The notes: generated from the letters alone by a model not told the origin. Numbered from the stretch's first letter, positions 34,701 through 60,652 are shown. The stretch is 64,000 nucleotides of DNA from Hormiphora californensis (GCA_020137815.1 CM035351.1:7623315-7687314), one strand, 5' to 3'. Numbers and translations: made by a program.

Positions 34701-37700
34701 CTTTTCTTGCTTATTTTGACCGTTTTGCCTACTTAAATTTTCTATAAATCAACGATCTGTTATTGGATTGGTATGAAATCTTGGATTTTAGTCGAAAATT
34801 GTCCCATAAACAACTTAAGCATGGTCCCGATTGACCATTTCAATCAGAAGTTTGTCAAAAATGCCAAAATCCAAAAAACAAGAAAATCAAGTTAGGGACC
34901 AGTTACAAAGTTTGAAACTGATATCAGTTTCAGATACTGATATCAGTTTCAATTTAGTTTAGCCAGTTGCTAAATTGAAACTTACATCAGGTTTTTGAAA
35001 CTGGTATCAGTTTCAAACTTTGTAACTGGACCGTTACGGTTCTCCTAGTTGGCAGATTTCAACAATTTGCCCAAATCTAACCATAAATCGGATATACACG
35101 AAAACTTAGTTCTTGGTAGAAAAATGACCATTTTAACGATTGGCACTAGTTTCAAATCCCTATCTCAACGTTTTCAATGGTTTAGGGGCCAAAAACCTCC
35201 AAAAAATGGTAAAAAATCAACTTTTGACCATTTTACAGTCATTTTAGAGATTCGACTTCAACGGCAATCGATTCTACGTGCAAAAATAGGTAGGGGTGAC
35301 ATATTTCGTGTGCTAAGTCATTATGGATTTTTCGGGACCACGTTTAACCCTTTAAGGGCGAGAAGGATTGGCTCGATAGATTTTTCTAATTTTTCGTTTA
35401 TAAGTCTATATTATTACCACAAACTACCTCGAAAAAGAAATTTGAAGTTTCGACATGTAGTTTTTGCTGGGCCCACTGTGTCATATATGACTCTATCGTC
35501 CGTAAGGGAATTCTAGTAACAAATGTCATTTGTGCAAAAGTATGGGTCCAATAGTCAAATTTTATGCTTTGACGCAGTCTATAGCTATAATTTCTACAAT
35601 CTTGAACAGTTTTTACTAGAAAAATACCCCAGATTCTACATTTTGTATCATATATGACTCTATCGTCCCAATTGGCAAATTCTCCAAAAACATCCATAAC
35701 TCAGGCTAGAAAAGGAGCTAAGAGTCAAATCAGGGCACTAAACTGTGTAGAATCATCGCATTAGTGGGGGTAGAGCACATATTTAGGTCGCTATCTTGCC
35801 CCCTAATTGAGATAATTGGATAATTAGCCAATTATCTGTCCTGCGCATGCTAATAAATGAAACTTTGCTTTGGGAAGGAGTTGTGAGGCAAATGGGGGCA
35901 CTAAAATGTGTAAAATCGTCGCCTTAGTGGGGGCAGAGCACATAGCTGAGTTTCTATTCCCGCTCCTAATTGAGATAATTGGATAATTAGCTAATTGACG
36001 GTTGCATAATGCCCCCTTTTCACCATACACCGTGGTTTCTGGCTAATCCTGAGCTCTTTTGTTCAATCTAAGGATCTTTTGGCATCCCTTTACCCCATTT
36101 GTATCACCTTTGACTCGTTTTACACAATAATATAGCACTCTATACAACCCTAGACGCCGACTTCAGCTCTGTACAACCCCCTTGCTTCATCCTACTCCTA
36201 GCTAGACCTCTCATACACCATACTAAACGCCTTCTACAGATCATCTTTATTTCCGATGGAGTTCATGAGAAGTTTCCTTAGTGGCAAATGAGATTGTGAG
36301 AGTGATGAGGAGAAATAATGTAGGGGGAATCTAAACTGTGTGTCCAATAATAAAATGGGAAACTGTAGTACATTAGGGGTTGAACGTCTTGTAGGAGCAA
36401 TAGCATATCCCAAAAAAATTGGTTAGGAAGGTGTATGGATCTCGAAATTATGAGAGGTCTAGGATTAAGCAAGAGGGTTCTAAAGAGCTGAAGGCGGTGT
36501 CTAGGGTTGTATAGAGTGCTATATTAGTGTGTAAAACGAGTCAAAGGTGATACAAATTGGGTAAAGGGATGCCAAAAGATCCTTAGATTGAACAAAAGAG
36601 CTCAGGATTAGCCAGAAACCACGGTGTATGGTGAAAAGGGGGCATTATGCAACCGTCAATTAGCTAATTATCCAATTATCTCAATTAGGAGCGGGAATAG
36701 AAACTCAGCTATGTGCTCTGCCCCCACTAAGGCGACGATTTTACACATTTTAGTGCCCCCATTTGTCTTGTATACTCCGCCAAATTTAATTTTTTAGCGC
36801 TGGAGGGCAACTAATTAGCTAATTATCCAATTATCTCAATTAGGGGTCCAGATAGAGACCTAAATATGTGCTCTAACCCCACTAATGTGATGATTCTACA
36901 CATTTTAGTGCCCCCATTTGCCTCACAACTCCTTCCCAAAGCAAAGTTTCATTTATTAGCATGCGCGGGACAGATAATTGGCTAATTATCCAATTATCTC
37001 AATTAGGGGGCAAGATAGCGACCTAAATATGTGCTCTACCCCCACTAATGCGATGATTCTACACAGTTTAGTGCCCTGATTTGACTCTTAGCTCCTTTTC
37101 TAGCCTGAGTTATGGATGTTTTTGGAGAATTTACCAATTGGGACGATAGAGTCATATATGATACAAAATGTAGAATTTGGGGTATTTTTCTAGTAAAAAC
37201 CGTTCATGATTGTAGAAATTATAGCTATAGACTGCCTCAAAGCATAAAATTTGACTATTGGACCCATACTTTTGCACAACTGACATTTGTTACTAGAATT
37301 CCCTTACGGACGATAGAGTCATATATGACACAGTGGGCCCAGCAAAAACTACATGTCGAAACTTCAAATTTCTTTTTCGAGGTAGTTTGTGGTAATAATA
37401 TAGACTTATAAACGAAAAATTAGAAAAATCTATCGAGCCAATCCTTCTCGCCCTTAAAGGGTTAAACGTGGTCCCGAAAAATCCATAATGACTTAGCACA
37501 CGAAATATGTCACCCCTACCTATTTTTGCACGTAGAATCGATTGCCGTTGAAGTCGAATCTCTAAAATGACTGTAAAATGGTCAAAAGTTGATTTTTTAC
37601 CATTTTTTGGAGGTTTTTGGCCCCTAAACCATTGAAAACGTTGAGATAGGGATTTGAAACTAGTGCCAATCGTTAAAATGGTCATTTTTCTACCAAGAAC

Positions 37701-38774
37701 TAAGTTTTCGTGTATATCCGATTTATGGTTAGATTTGGGCAAATTGTTGAAATCTGCCAACTAGGAGAACCGTAACTTGATTTTCTTGTTTTTTGGATTT
37801 TGGCATTTTTGACAAACTTCTGATTGAAATGGTCAATCGGGACCATGCTTAAGTTGTTTATGGGACAATTTTCGACTAAAATCCAAGATTTCATACCAAT
37901 CCAATAACAGATCGTTGATTTATAGAAAATTTAAGTAGGCAAAACGGTCAAAATAAGCAAGAAAAGTTGTCATTTTGACCGTTTTGCCTACTTAAATTTT
38001 CTATAAATCAACGATCTGTTATTGGATTGGTATGAAATCTTGGATTTTAGTCGAAAATTGTCCCATAAACAACTTAAGCATGGTCCCGATTGACCATTTC
38101 AATCAGAAGTTTGTCAAAAATGCCAAAATCCAAAAAACAAGAAAATCAAGTTAGGGACCAGTTACAAAGTTTGAAACTGATATCAGTTTCAGATACTGAT
38201 ATCAGTTTCAATTTAGTTTAGCCAGTTGCTAAATTGAAACTTACATCAGGTTTTTGAAACTGGTATCAGTTTCAAACTTTGTAACTGGACCGTTACGGTT
38301 CTCCTAGTTGGCAGATTTCAACAATTTGCCCAAATCTAACCATAAATCGGATATACACGAAAACTTAGTTCTTGGTAGAAAAATGACCATTTTAACGATT
38401 GGCACTAGTTTCAAATCCCTATCTCAACGTTTTCAATGGTTTAGGGGCCAAAAACCTCCAAAAAATGGTAAAAAATCAACTTTTGACCATTTTACAGTCA
38501 TTTTAGAGATTCGACTTCAACGGCAATCGATTCTACGTGCAAAAATAGGTAGGGGTGACATATTTCGTGTGCTAAGTCATTATGGATTTTTCGGGACCAC
38601 GTTTAATATAGCCAATTTTGACCCAAATCAAATAAAAGTAAAAAAACGATTTTAGGGCATGGACTTTTTTTTCCCGCACCGTAGCGCCATTCTGTAGACC
38701 CTCAGCTACCACGTACAAGTGGTGGTTTCCCGTTGCATGCTAGGTCGTGTTAAAATTTCACCAGGCACGCCGTG
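31718..38774. mobile_element. 7.06 kb multi-palindromic element with CACGG termini and 4-bp target duplication
   Basis: Terminal inverted repeats of about 170 bp start CACGGCGTGCCTGG and end with the exact complement; AGAA flanks both sides (31714-31717, 38775-38778). Inside are nested inverted copies. A main palindrome is centred near 34.70 kb with arms reaching about 32.2 and 37.4 kb. Each arm is itself folded, around 33.14 and 36.27 kb. A second palindrome is centred near 37.96 kb. ORFs of 60-155 codons repeat 2-4 times in both orientations, always as copies of the same DNA, and resemble no protein I know. No transposase. The terminal CAC and 4-bp duplication fit the CMC (CACTA/Mirage/Chapaev) group (inference). 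Confidence 0.75.
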
Positions 38775-39114
38775 AGAAGGTTTGTGAAATATAGACCTTG
38801 TGTTGTGATGGTTCTGCGTAGTGAGAATTGAGAGCACCGGACAGCAATCCTCCCGCCCACTCCATAAACCATGCTAGATAGGAGAGGACCAGATTTAGAA
38901 TCGGGGAAAACACGTAACGACACGTAGGCTAACGGCAATGGATTCTGAATCAAAATGGCAACAAATAAATTCTTGAAAATATAAATAACACACACAGTCA
39001 CGGTATACTGGTATTCGTAGCGGTACACACACACACAATCGTCATAACTTTTCTGGCCCAGCAAAAAAGAAAAAGAGATAAAGAGAGATAAGATTATACA
39101 TACAATTCAGCATA

Positions 39115-40042
39115 GTAGTAGGGTCGGTTGTGGGAAGTTGGATCTGGAATTATAAATTTGACTTGCTGATATGTTTAGTGACTCTATAAAAAGTCCAAAG
39201 CACCATCCCACAGGTCTCTACCACCCCCGGTTCACTAATTATTCGTAATTATGTGATTTATGACGTTATGGCCAATTAGCACTAATAATACTAGTTCCTG
39301 GCCGCTTAGAGCTTAGATTTTGATACCAGATGATAGAGGATGACTAGATTAGTGGGCATACAAAATTTCAGGTCGATCGGAGTTATGGTCGAGGAGTTAT
39401 AGCCGTTTTTCCGTTTGGCTGGCGGTTGGCTGGCACCACGTGGGATTACGGGTTTAGGTCGTCGTAGGAGGTCGTGGTTGGTCGCATTCGATCGGGCTCG
39501 ATGAGGTGATCAAAACCTAGTGGGGCCAGACCTTGGCCCCACCCCGTTCTGGGGTTATTAGGATTTTTCGGTTTCCCGCCAAAATATTTTCCCGCTAAAA
39601 CCGAAAAAGCTCAATAACCCTAGAACGGGGTGGGGCCAAGGTCTGGCCCCACTAGGTTTTGATCACCTCATCGAGCCCGATCGAATGCGACCAACCACGA
39701 CCTAAACCCGTAATCCCACGTGGTGCCAGCCAACCGCCAGCCAAACGGAAAAACGGCTATAACTCCTCGACCATAACTCCGATCGACCTGAAATTTTGTA
39801 TGCCCACTAATCTAGTCATCCTCTATCATCTGGTATCAAAATCTAAGCTCTAAGTGGCCAGGAACTGGTATTATTAGTGCTAATTGGCCATAACATCATA
39901 AATCACATAATTACGAATAATTAGTGAACCGGGGGTGGTAGAGACCTGTGGGATGGTGCTTTGGACTTTTTATAGAGTCACTAGACATATCAACAAGTCA
40001 AATTTAAATTTCCAGATCCGACTTCCCACAACCGACCCAACT
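39115..40042. mobile_element. Foldback element, copy B (family of 4076-5016)
   Basis: Same outer ends (AGTAGGGTCGGTTGTGGGAA and complement), same internal order and a central loop near 39590, diverged from copy A by scattered substitutions and a short deletion in the right arm. Lies about 80 bases beyond the malectin stop codon. Confidence 0.78.
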
Positions 40043-40119
40043 ATAGAGAGAGATACCAAGTCAGCGAGTTATACACCCCTCAAAATATTCAATATATTGA
40101 CACACCACTCTGATAATCA

Positions 40120-42947
<2,828 letters not shown>

Positions 42948-43072
42948 CTCCTATACATGATAGTGGGGTTAGAGAAGGGGGGGGTTGGGAGGGTGTGACA
43001 GGGTATAACACCAGATACATGTAGACACGTTAGGTAAAATAACTTAAAAAGGAAGAAGTTATTACACTCAAT
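42948..43072 (-). promoter_or_regulatory. Short RPL31-malectin spacer with possible acceptor
   Basis: 125 bases from RPL31 stop to malectin start. No AATAAA is visible. On the minus strand a pyrimidine-rich run (CCTCCCAACCCCCCCCTTCTC) ends in ATGTATAG then GAGATG, so an AG lies three bases before the ATG. It could be a cis- or trans-splice acceptor, or simply the malectin promoter. Confidence 0.35.
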
Positions 43073-43432
43073 TTACTCGTCCACATCGACGTTCTGAGTC
43101 TGGAGTCCCTTGAATGATTCGATGCCTTCCACCACAGTGACGAGAGTGTACAGCTTGTTCGTAGAGTCCTCGTCTTCGTTCCTCTTCCTTGCAAGCCTCA
43201 CTCGGATTCGGAAGGGCACGTTCTTCACACCCTTGTGCCAGACGTGTTTGTTCAGCCTAGTGTCGATCCTCACATCAGGGGTTCCCATGGTCTTGGTGGC
43301 GAATTTCTTGATTTCCTTGATGGCCCTGGGTGCCCTGTATTTGAAGCCGATACCGTGGATCCTCTTGTGAATGTTAATAGTGTACTCCCGGGTAACCACC
43401 TGGTTCATCGCAGACCTCTTTTTCTCGGACAT
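43073..43432 (-). CDS. RPL31: Ribosomal protein eL31 (RPL31)
   Basis: 119 residues in a single exon, starting [20 protein letters not shown] and ending [31 protein letters not shown] and [25 protein letters not shown] are near-diagnostic for eL31, a component of the large cytosolic ribosomal subunit near the polypeptide exit. Length matches the family. The coding part has no intron, unlike its neighbours; an upstream in-frame extension (to 43468) has an AG just before the ATG (TAGGAGGATG), so a 5' UTR intron is likely. The stop is followed after 125 bases by the malectin start. Confidence 0.96.
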   Translation of the reverse strand: MSEKKRSAMNQVVTREYTINIHKRIHGIGFKYRAPRAIKEIKKFATKTMGTPDVRIDTRLNKHVWHKGVKNVPFRIRVRLARKRNEDEDSTNKLYTLVTVVEGIESFKGLQTQNVDVDE

Positions 43433-43818
43433 CCTCCTACTTGGGGAGAGGTTAGTATCACTAATCACTAATAAACTAACAGCTTCATGTTGACATCATT
43501 GGGGGCCTCCGGGAGACTTCCCATGATGTTTAATGTTTATGGAAAGCTGTAAATGATCAAAACAACTCAATTCTCGAATAGAAAGCAGCAATGGATGAGG
43601 ATTCGATTTTTGAAAATAATAATGAAACGAATGTTTAGCGGAGGGCGCAATGAAATCTGAGCTTACAAAAGAAGCGCATCAGGTGAACATGGGGTGGACT
43701 ATGGCATTTGTTAGGAAAAACCTCCCTGAGTCCAGAATTAAATGTGGATAGCTATCGTTTCGTGGTTATATTAGAATTACATCCTTGACAAGATTTGACC
43801 TCTGATCGGTCATCGGAA
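43433..43818. other. Probable RPL31 upstream region
   Basis: No ORF of note. The reverse strand shows TTAGTGATTAGTGATACTAACC near 43455-43480, possibly the branch-point area of a 5' UTR intron. Promoter role is positional only. Confidence 0.35.
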
Positions 43819-44090
43819 ATGGTGACGGGCACGCCGTGTGTAGCGATTCCTTCACGAAAAAAGGTGGAAAGTGAAAGCAAAAAATGAAAAAATCTGGTCA
43901 AAATCTGGCATATTTTTTACTGAATTGAGCATTATTTTGAGCCGCGGCGGCGCGAAAAGAGTTATTTTGCGCGCGCTACGTTTTAAGGCGAACGTTACGC
44001 TGCTAAAAAAGCCGCGCACAACCCTAGCCCGGTTTAAAAAATTTAAAAGTGGGGTTGACTTGAAACTTGAAACTTGAAACTTGAAAATAA
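43819..44090. repeat. CpG-rich dispersed repeat, copy 1
   Basis: Shares GAGCCGCGGCGGCGCGAAAA, GCGCGCGCTACGTTTTAAGG and AAAAAAGCCGCGCAC with 46507-46760 in the same order. It lies immediately downstream of the LINE ORF1-like gene (minus-strand sense), with GAAACTT repeats at 44055-44085. Confidence 0.8.
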
Positions 44091-44173
44091 ATTGAGGCTA
44101 TCAAACAAATGACCACCTTTCAACTCAACTGTCCTTTCCTCGCTCACCACTTCTAAACTCAACAAATTTAATT

Positions 44174-45193
44174 TCAATTCTCAGTAGTCCCTGGTGCTTC
44201 TACCACCTCCTTCCCACGAATGAAGTAGTGTTTTCCAGGAGACCTTTGAACCATTTCCTTCAGTCGATCAACAAGCTGTTTTCTCTCATTTCGTTCCTCC
44301 AAAGTCCTGTCAGGCGAAATGTAGACTTTATCGAACTTGCCGGTCCTTTTTAGTCGGGATTTTTTCGACAGGATCGACATCTGAGCGTCTCTGCTCTTCA
44401 GTACGACTTTCACTGGTCTGACAGTTAAAGACTGCCTTCCCATGCGCTCCACTGATTTCACGTTCTGAGTTTCTCCTAGCTCAACAAGAAGAGACTCAAC
44501 TTGAGTTTCAAGCTCTACGCTACTATTTATTGACTCTTCCAGGCCATGGATGATGATGTTGCACCCACGGTCCTCAGAGGCAGCCACAATCGCTGATTGA
44601 ATCTTCCTTGGAGCCAGAGCCGAGGCACATTCTTTCTCCAAAACGGATGCGAAGCTCTTCAATTCTTGCTGTGCCGTTGACTGCACAGCTGTAATCTCAA
44701 CCTCCCTCTTCTCAAGCAACTGCCTCTGGATATTGAGTAGTTCCTCTTGTGCTGCTACGAGGTCTCGTTGAGCTTTAATTAGCTCCTTTCCATGTTGTCT
44801 GAGCTCCTTTTCGCACTCTCTCACCATCATACTTTCAGAACCCTTGTCACGCAACTTTTCAATTAGTGGAAATGTCTGTTCAAGAAAAATACCACACGCC
44901 CTCTTAGTAAAATCTAAAAGCTTTTTCTTCGACAGCGTATTAAGCTTGCTCGCAGACGGAACCTCTAAATCATCCCAGGTAGACCTTGGTGGAGGACCAG
45001 TTCCATATCTCACTGCCTCTGGGTTACTGTATCCAAACCCTGAACAATCCGACAACAAGTCTTTTACCCAATATACTGTATCACTTTGGCAGTCGTTGAC
45101 ATTCCTCCTATCAATATCAGTAGCCGGTTTGCCAGGATGAGCTGCCAGGTAAATCCGAGGAGTTGCTTCTTCTTCATTATCAGTATTTACCAT
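44174..45193 (-). CDS. LINE ORF1-like protein (solo)
   Basis: Open frame of 339 residues. Residues about 110-200 are a Glu/Lys/Gln heptad-rich coiled coil (KELIKAQRDLVAAQEELL). Then comes an RRM-like core (NIIIHGLEES.. VKSVERMGR .. RPVKVVLKSRDAQMSIL) and a basic C-terminal segment with TLEERNERKQLVDRLKEM. This is the layout of ORF1 proteins of L1/CR1-type non-LTR retrotransposons, which bind RNA and form trimers. No endonuclease or reverse transcriptase follows downstream, where the CpG-rich repeat begins. It is either a 5'-only remnant that is still open or a retained host copy. The frame is intact from the first ATG. Confidence 0.75.
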   Translation of the reverse strand: MVNTDNEEEATPRIYLAAHPGKPATDIDRRNVNDCQSDTVYWVKDLLSDCSGFGYSNPEAVRYGTGPPPRSTWDDLEVPSASKLNTLSKKKLLDFTKRACGIFLEQTFPLIEKLRDKGSESMMVRECEKELRQHGKELIKAQRDLVAAQEELLNIQRQLLEKREVEITAVQSTAQQELKSFASVLEKECASALAPRKIQSAIVAASEDRGCNIIIHGLEESINSSVELETQVESLLVELGETQNVKSVERMGRQSLTVRPVKVVLKSRDAQMSILSKKSRLKRTGKFDKVYISPDRTLEERNERKQLVDRLKEMVQRSPGKHYFIRGKEVVEAPGTTEN

Positions 45194-45815
45194 TTTCTTT
45201 CTGCCCCTCGTGGGCTGTTACATCAGCTTTATCCTAAAACTCAAATTAATCATACTATTATTAAAGCAAATAGGGAAATGATGGGTGATGGTTTTTTTAC
45301 CAAATATGGCACAAAATTCCTGGAAATAGCCTTTTGCACGTGTTGTCCCTAGAGGGACCCTGGCAACCTGCCAGCTTGAGCCTTAAACTGCACGTGCATC
45401 CTTGATTCATCTCTCTGCCGGTTGTGTGATTGATCGTTTGCTCGATTTGATCTGTTCACCCCCTGTTCACTACGTTTCGTGAACATGACTACTCAACTTC
45501 AACACAATCGCCAGCGAGTTTGGAGGAGCCATATGTCCCAAACTGGCGCTGACGCCTATAGACTACGTGATAGAATCCTACAAAAGAGGTGATTATTATT
45601 CAAAAAATGTTGTCAACACACGTAATAACAAAGTATCAATGGCACTAATAAGAAATGGCAGTAATACGTGAAAGTATTTTGCAAATGTGCTCCTTTATAA
45701 AACACTTCAGGACCTGGCAAAAGAGGACCCGTGGTTTTTCTGTCGAAAGAATCGCTGTGGGTTTTCACGCCGTGTGTAGCTTTGGCAAACGCTGCTGGCC
45801 GGGATAAGTCATGGC
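45194..45815. other. Spacer upstream of the LINE ORF1-like gene
   Basis: No coding signal. A CACGCCGTGTGTAGC string at 45769 repeats the start of the CpG-rich block at 43829. Confidence 0.35.
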
Positions 45816-46498
45816 GGGGGGGATCCCATGGCATACTTTGGTATACTTTGGTATATGGAAAATCCCAAAAAAATATGTGGAAAGTACCAAAGTATACCAA
45901 AGTATACCATATCTTTTTAATAACTTTAAAGTACTTTAAAGTGTAAATTTACAACAGTTAAGGCTTTAAAACATTTTATATAAACTTTCTTGACTCATAA
46001 AATTGGACAATGGTGCTAAATAGGCTAAATTCATAGAATCGAGGGAAAATATTACCTATAAAATGGTGAGTCAGAAAACTGGGGTTTGACAAATTGGGAC
46101 CCATTTGAGTATGATAAAAAAACTTTTAAAAAGTCAAGAAAAAGTTCAAATAGTATTTGGTAAAGTCTCCAAAAATTTTTCAAAAATTGCCTTCACCGGG
46201 AATCGAACCCGAGTGGCAAGCCTAGAAGCACTAGCCGGATGATGTAACAAAAACGTAAAAATCGGTTTAATAAGCGTTATATTACCAACTTATAAAGAAA
46301 TAAGGATGTAGTTTTACAAATTTAGTCATTTATGTTAACTTATCGCTTAAATTTTACCTTTTTCAAAATTTTTATGGTATACTTTGGTATACCTTGGTAT
46401 ACTTTGGTATACTTTGGTATACTTCGGTATATGGAAAATCGCTGAAAAAGTTGTGGAAAGTGCCAAAGTATACCAAAGTATACCATGGGATCCGCCCC
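45816..46498. mobile_element. G-rich-ended element with 8-bp target duplication
   Basis: The left end GGGGGGGATCCCATGG and the right end CCATGGGATCCGCCCC are inverted. The 8-bp direct repeat GTCATGGC flanks it exactly (45808-45815, 46499-46506). Subterminal TATACTTTGG units are arranged as small palindromes at both ends. It is non-coding and carries a tRNA-like relic. Confidence 0.8.
46190..46245 (-). repeat. tRNA-like 3' half
   Basis: On the minus strand CTCGGGTTCGATTCCCGG has a good T-arm, preceded by an anticodon-arm-like CTAGTGCTTCTAG. No matching D-arm or acceptor stem. A tRNA-derived fragment inside the 45.8 kb element. Confidence 0.4.
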
Positions 46499-46506
46499 GT
46501 CATGGC

Positions 46507-46760
46507 TTTTCAATGTGTAGCGATACCTGCACGAGGGAAGTTGGAAAGTGAAAGCAAAATTGAGAAAATCTGGGGAAAATCTGGCATATACTTTACTGAA
46601 TTGAGCATTATTTTGAGCCGCGGCGGCGCGAAAAAATTATTTTGCGCGCGCTACGTTTTAAGGCGAGCGTTACGCTGCTAAAAAAGCCGCGCACCACTAT
46701 AGCCTGGCCCTGGTTTAATTTTTTTAAATTTAAAAGTGGGGTTGTAAAATTTTTTCGCGT
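46507..46760. repeat. CpG-rich dispersed repeat, copy 2
   Basis: Second copy of the 43819-44090 block, same strand, separated from its CACGCCGTGTGTAGC-like start by the inserted element at 45816-46498. Confidence 0.75.
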
Positions 46761-47526
46761 TTTTCAAAAAACTTTTAGTTTTTTGCCCGAAAGTGGAACC
46801 AACGGTTGGCCCAAGACCCCTTGAAATGCGGCATGTAGCGTATGCCAACTGGACGCCCACCAGCCACCAGGTCTTCCAAGTTGCAACCCTTGGGCCATGG
46901 CATGGCCGCCATGCTCACAGGGACTCAGCACGGAGCACCCCTTGCCCTAGTTGACAGTTGTGATGAGTTTCACCCCCCCCCCCACAACTGAGCCAACATT
47001 AAAGATCGGCAACGCTTTCTGGTAATATGCAGTTTTGGCGTCATAAGAGCACAAGAAGGTGCTGTCACGCTTTGGAGAAAAGTGAACTACGGACTACCTG
47101 CTAGAGGCACTTTTTACGGCCACTGATACAGAGTACAGACCAATGCAAAGTCAAGTTTCATCAATGAAATGTTAAGAAATCAGCAATCAATGATAAAGGT
47201 ATGCAGGTACAATCTACAATTTACAATGAATTTAAGCTAAAAAGATGCTAAACATATCGGTTTATAGACCAGATGCATATTTGACGTATCGTGATTTCTC
47301 TATACTCTGCTCTTCTCGGCCGCCAGAGTACGACTTTTCGAACGTCGTCAAGCCCTCACGAACAAACGACCTACGGGAGCGAAAACTGTGAGCTTGACTG
47401 TTGATAGTGGTGCTCTTGTACGACCTGGGATGCTAATAATTAGCGCTTTTTTAATTAAAAAATGCACTACTCCGCATGCAGATATAACATAGCACTGCAC
47501 TGTTTGTCATATTGTCAATGTCTTAC
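46761..47526. other. Downstream region of the TRPM-like gene
   Basis: I looked here for a TRPM C-terminal coiled-coil exon and stop but found nothing convincing. It contains a C-run at 46972-46983 and no recognisable gene. Confidence 0.35.
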
Positions 47527-58703
<11,177 letters not shown>

Positions 58704-59651
58704 ATTTCAAGGCAGATCTAGACAACTGTACTCAGTCAGTGACTCTGTTTGTTTTTCCTGGACAAGATCAACAACAATAAACGTGTCTACTAGATGTAAA
58801 TCGTTCTCTCCCTTTTACCCCTCTCTCACACCCACACCATCTCTCTCTCACACCCTGGCTTGCAGTGCTACAACAACACTGTTGTAGATCGAAAAGAATG
58901 GGTCTAACAACCAACCAACCAACCAACCAAAACGTCCCTGCTTTTGTATGACTTAATCAAGCGAAGTGTTCAATAATCATGGTGCTACATTATCCCCTGT
59001 CAGAGCAATGGCCTGACAGGTTATCCCCGGTTTCGTATATTATATCGTATATTATATCATATGTGGAAGCGTGTATGATCTGTGAGACACAACACTTCTT
59101 TTGCATGTTAACTCACGCAAGTTTAATTATTGGCTATGTTTTTGTCAACAACTAGCTGCATGCGGTTCATAACACCGGTAACACGCACACTTTTTAAAAT
59201 CCTGACCATTGGACCAATAGTTCTCAGCGACCACTCCCGGACAGATAGGTCTACTTGTGAACTACAACATTGGAGCGCGCGAAAACATTTTAGTGGTGAG
59301 TTGTCGTTGTCAGCATAGCGCGCTACCATCCGTGGAACAGCCCAGTCCATAGCAACGCGGGTTTACCCGAGACCGCGAGCACCCCGCAGTCTGCACCCAC
59401 CGGGGCCACCAAGAGTGCCAAAACATTGCCTGACGCCACTGAGGCCGCCTCGTGTGGAGGCCTCAGCCCATATTATAACTTATCTGTCAGCTCTAGAACA
59501 GCAATCTGACAGCTATCCTATCTTTCCCACTCTTCAATGATATCGAAATTGTTACCATTTTGTTCACATTCATATTGGTTCAGAGAAATCTTCCCGGTAC
59601 ATGTAGATTGTAGATATTAACAATTCTCCCATGTTTAGCTGACTATGTAAA
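58704..59651. promoter_or_regulatory. Divergent spacer between TRPM and LRRC43
   Basis: About 950 bases between two divergent start codons, so it should hold both promoters. A GC-rich stretch (59260-59460) includes hairpin GCCTC-GTGTG-GAGGC. A 75-codon minus-strand frame (59123-59350, MDWAVPRMVARYAD..) starts in this GC-rich part and could be a 5' exon of the TRPM gene or chance; I cannot decide. A GTCAG..CTGAC motif is at 58999 and (AACC)n at 58907-58930. Confidence 0.4.
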
Positions 59652-60560
59652 ATGACGACGACAACTCTGTTGAATATCTTCTACAATGACCTAAATAGCC
59701 TCAAACTTGACCAATTTCCCTGTGGAACTGGATCATGGGTAAGAAACAACTCGTATTGTTATAACATGGTCCATGTAATGGGTATTGGGCAACTGATGTC
59801 CCAACCTTGAAGGCCTGGTGTCACCGTCCGCGGTATCATAATGCTTGGAGTGGGGGCCACTGTGGGACCTCCGAACTGGTCTCGCTTACCACTGAAGAGG
59901 ACATTTATATGTCGAAACGTTTGTTATATTAGCTATTTGATTTGAACACCTGAATCAACGTCTTTTTCCTGAATGCCTGAACCCACGCTAACACACGCGA
60001 GACCAGTTCGGAGGTCCCACAGTGGCCCCCGCCCCCCCACTCCGAGTGGTATTGGGCAACGTTATGTAAGATAATATGTGGTATATTTTGATTTTTGTTT
60101 CCCTCCCCTCTATCTATCCATCCCCTCCCTGACCCTCCCCCCTCTCTCTATTTCTCACCTCTCTCTCTTTCCAGAGACAAGACAAGCTCCCAGGATACGA
60201 ACAAGATGGTATGTACTTCACATGCTTATGTTTGTGGCCACCAAATACCGATGTAGTGCTTGTTTGCCACCTGTCACCTGTTCTCTCTCTCACATTCTCT
60301 TTATCTGTTACAATTTGTTTGAAAATATTGTGCGGCAGCTAGGTCCAGTTTCAGAGTTCTGGGACTCAAACAATCCTGTCAATAAACAATAGGGAAATCA
60401 TATGACCAACTTGTGCAACAGTAGTACATGCTGCTGCATATCCTCTTACACAACACAATCTTTATAACACAAGCTCTGATCTTAGTTCTCATGTTAAACA
60501 GGCTACATGTGAATATACTCGTCTTTTTCTCTGTCTTTCTTTTTCCTCCCTCTCGTTCTT

Positions 60561-60652
<92 letters not shown>

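Noticed and set aside
33892-38655. Repeated 99-155-codon ORFs in the 7 kb element as a gene family
   Set aside because: They are mirror copies of the same palindromic DNA, overlap each other antisense and lack recognisable domains; their identity reflects DNA identity, not protein selection.
43829-45777. CACGCCGTG strings at 43829 and 45769 as ends of CACGG-family elements
   Set aside because: No inverted partner end or matching 4-bp duplication found nearby; they look like part of the CpG-rich repeat itself.
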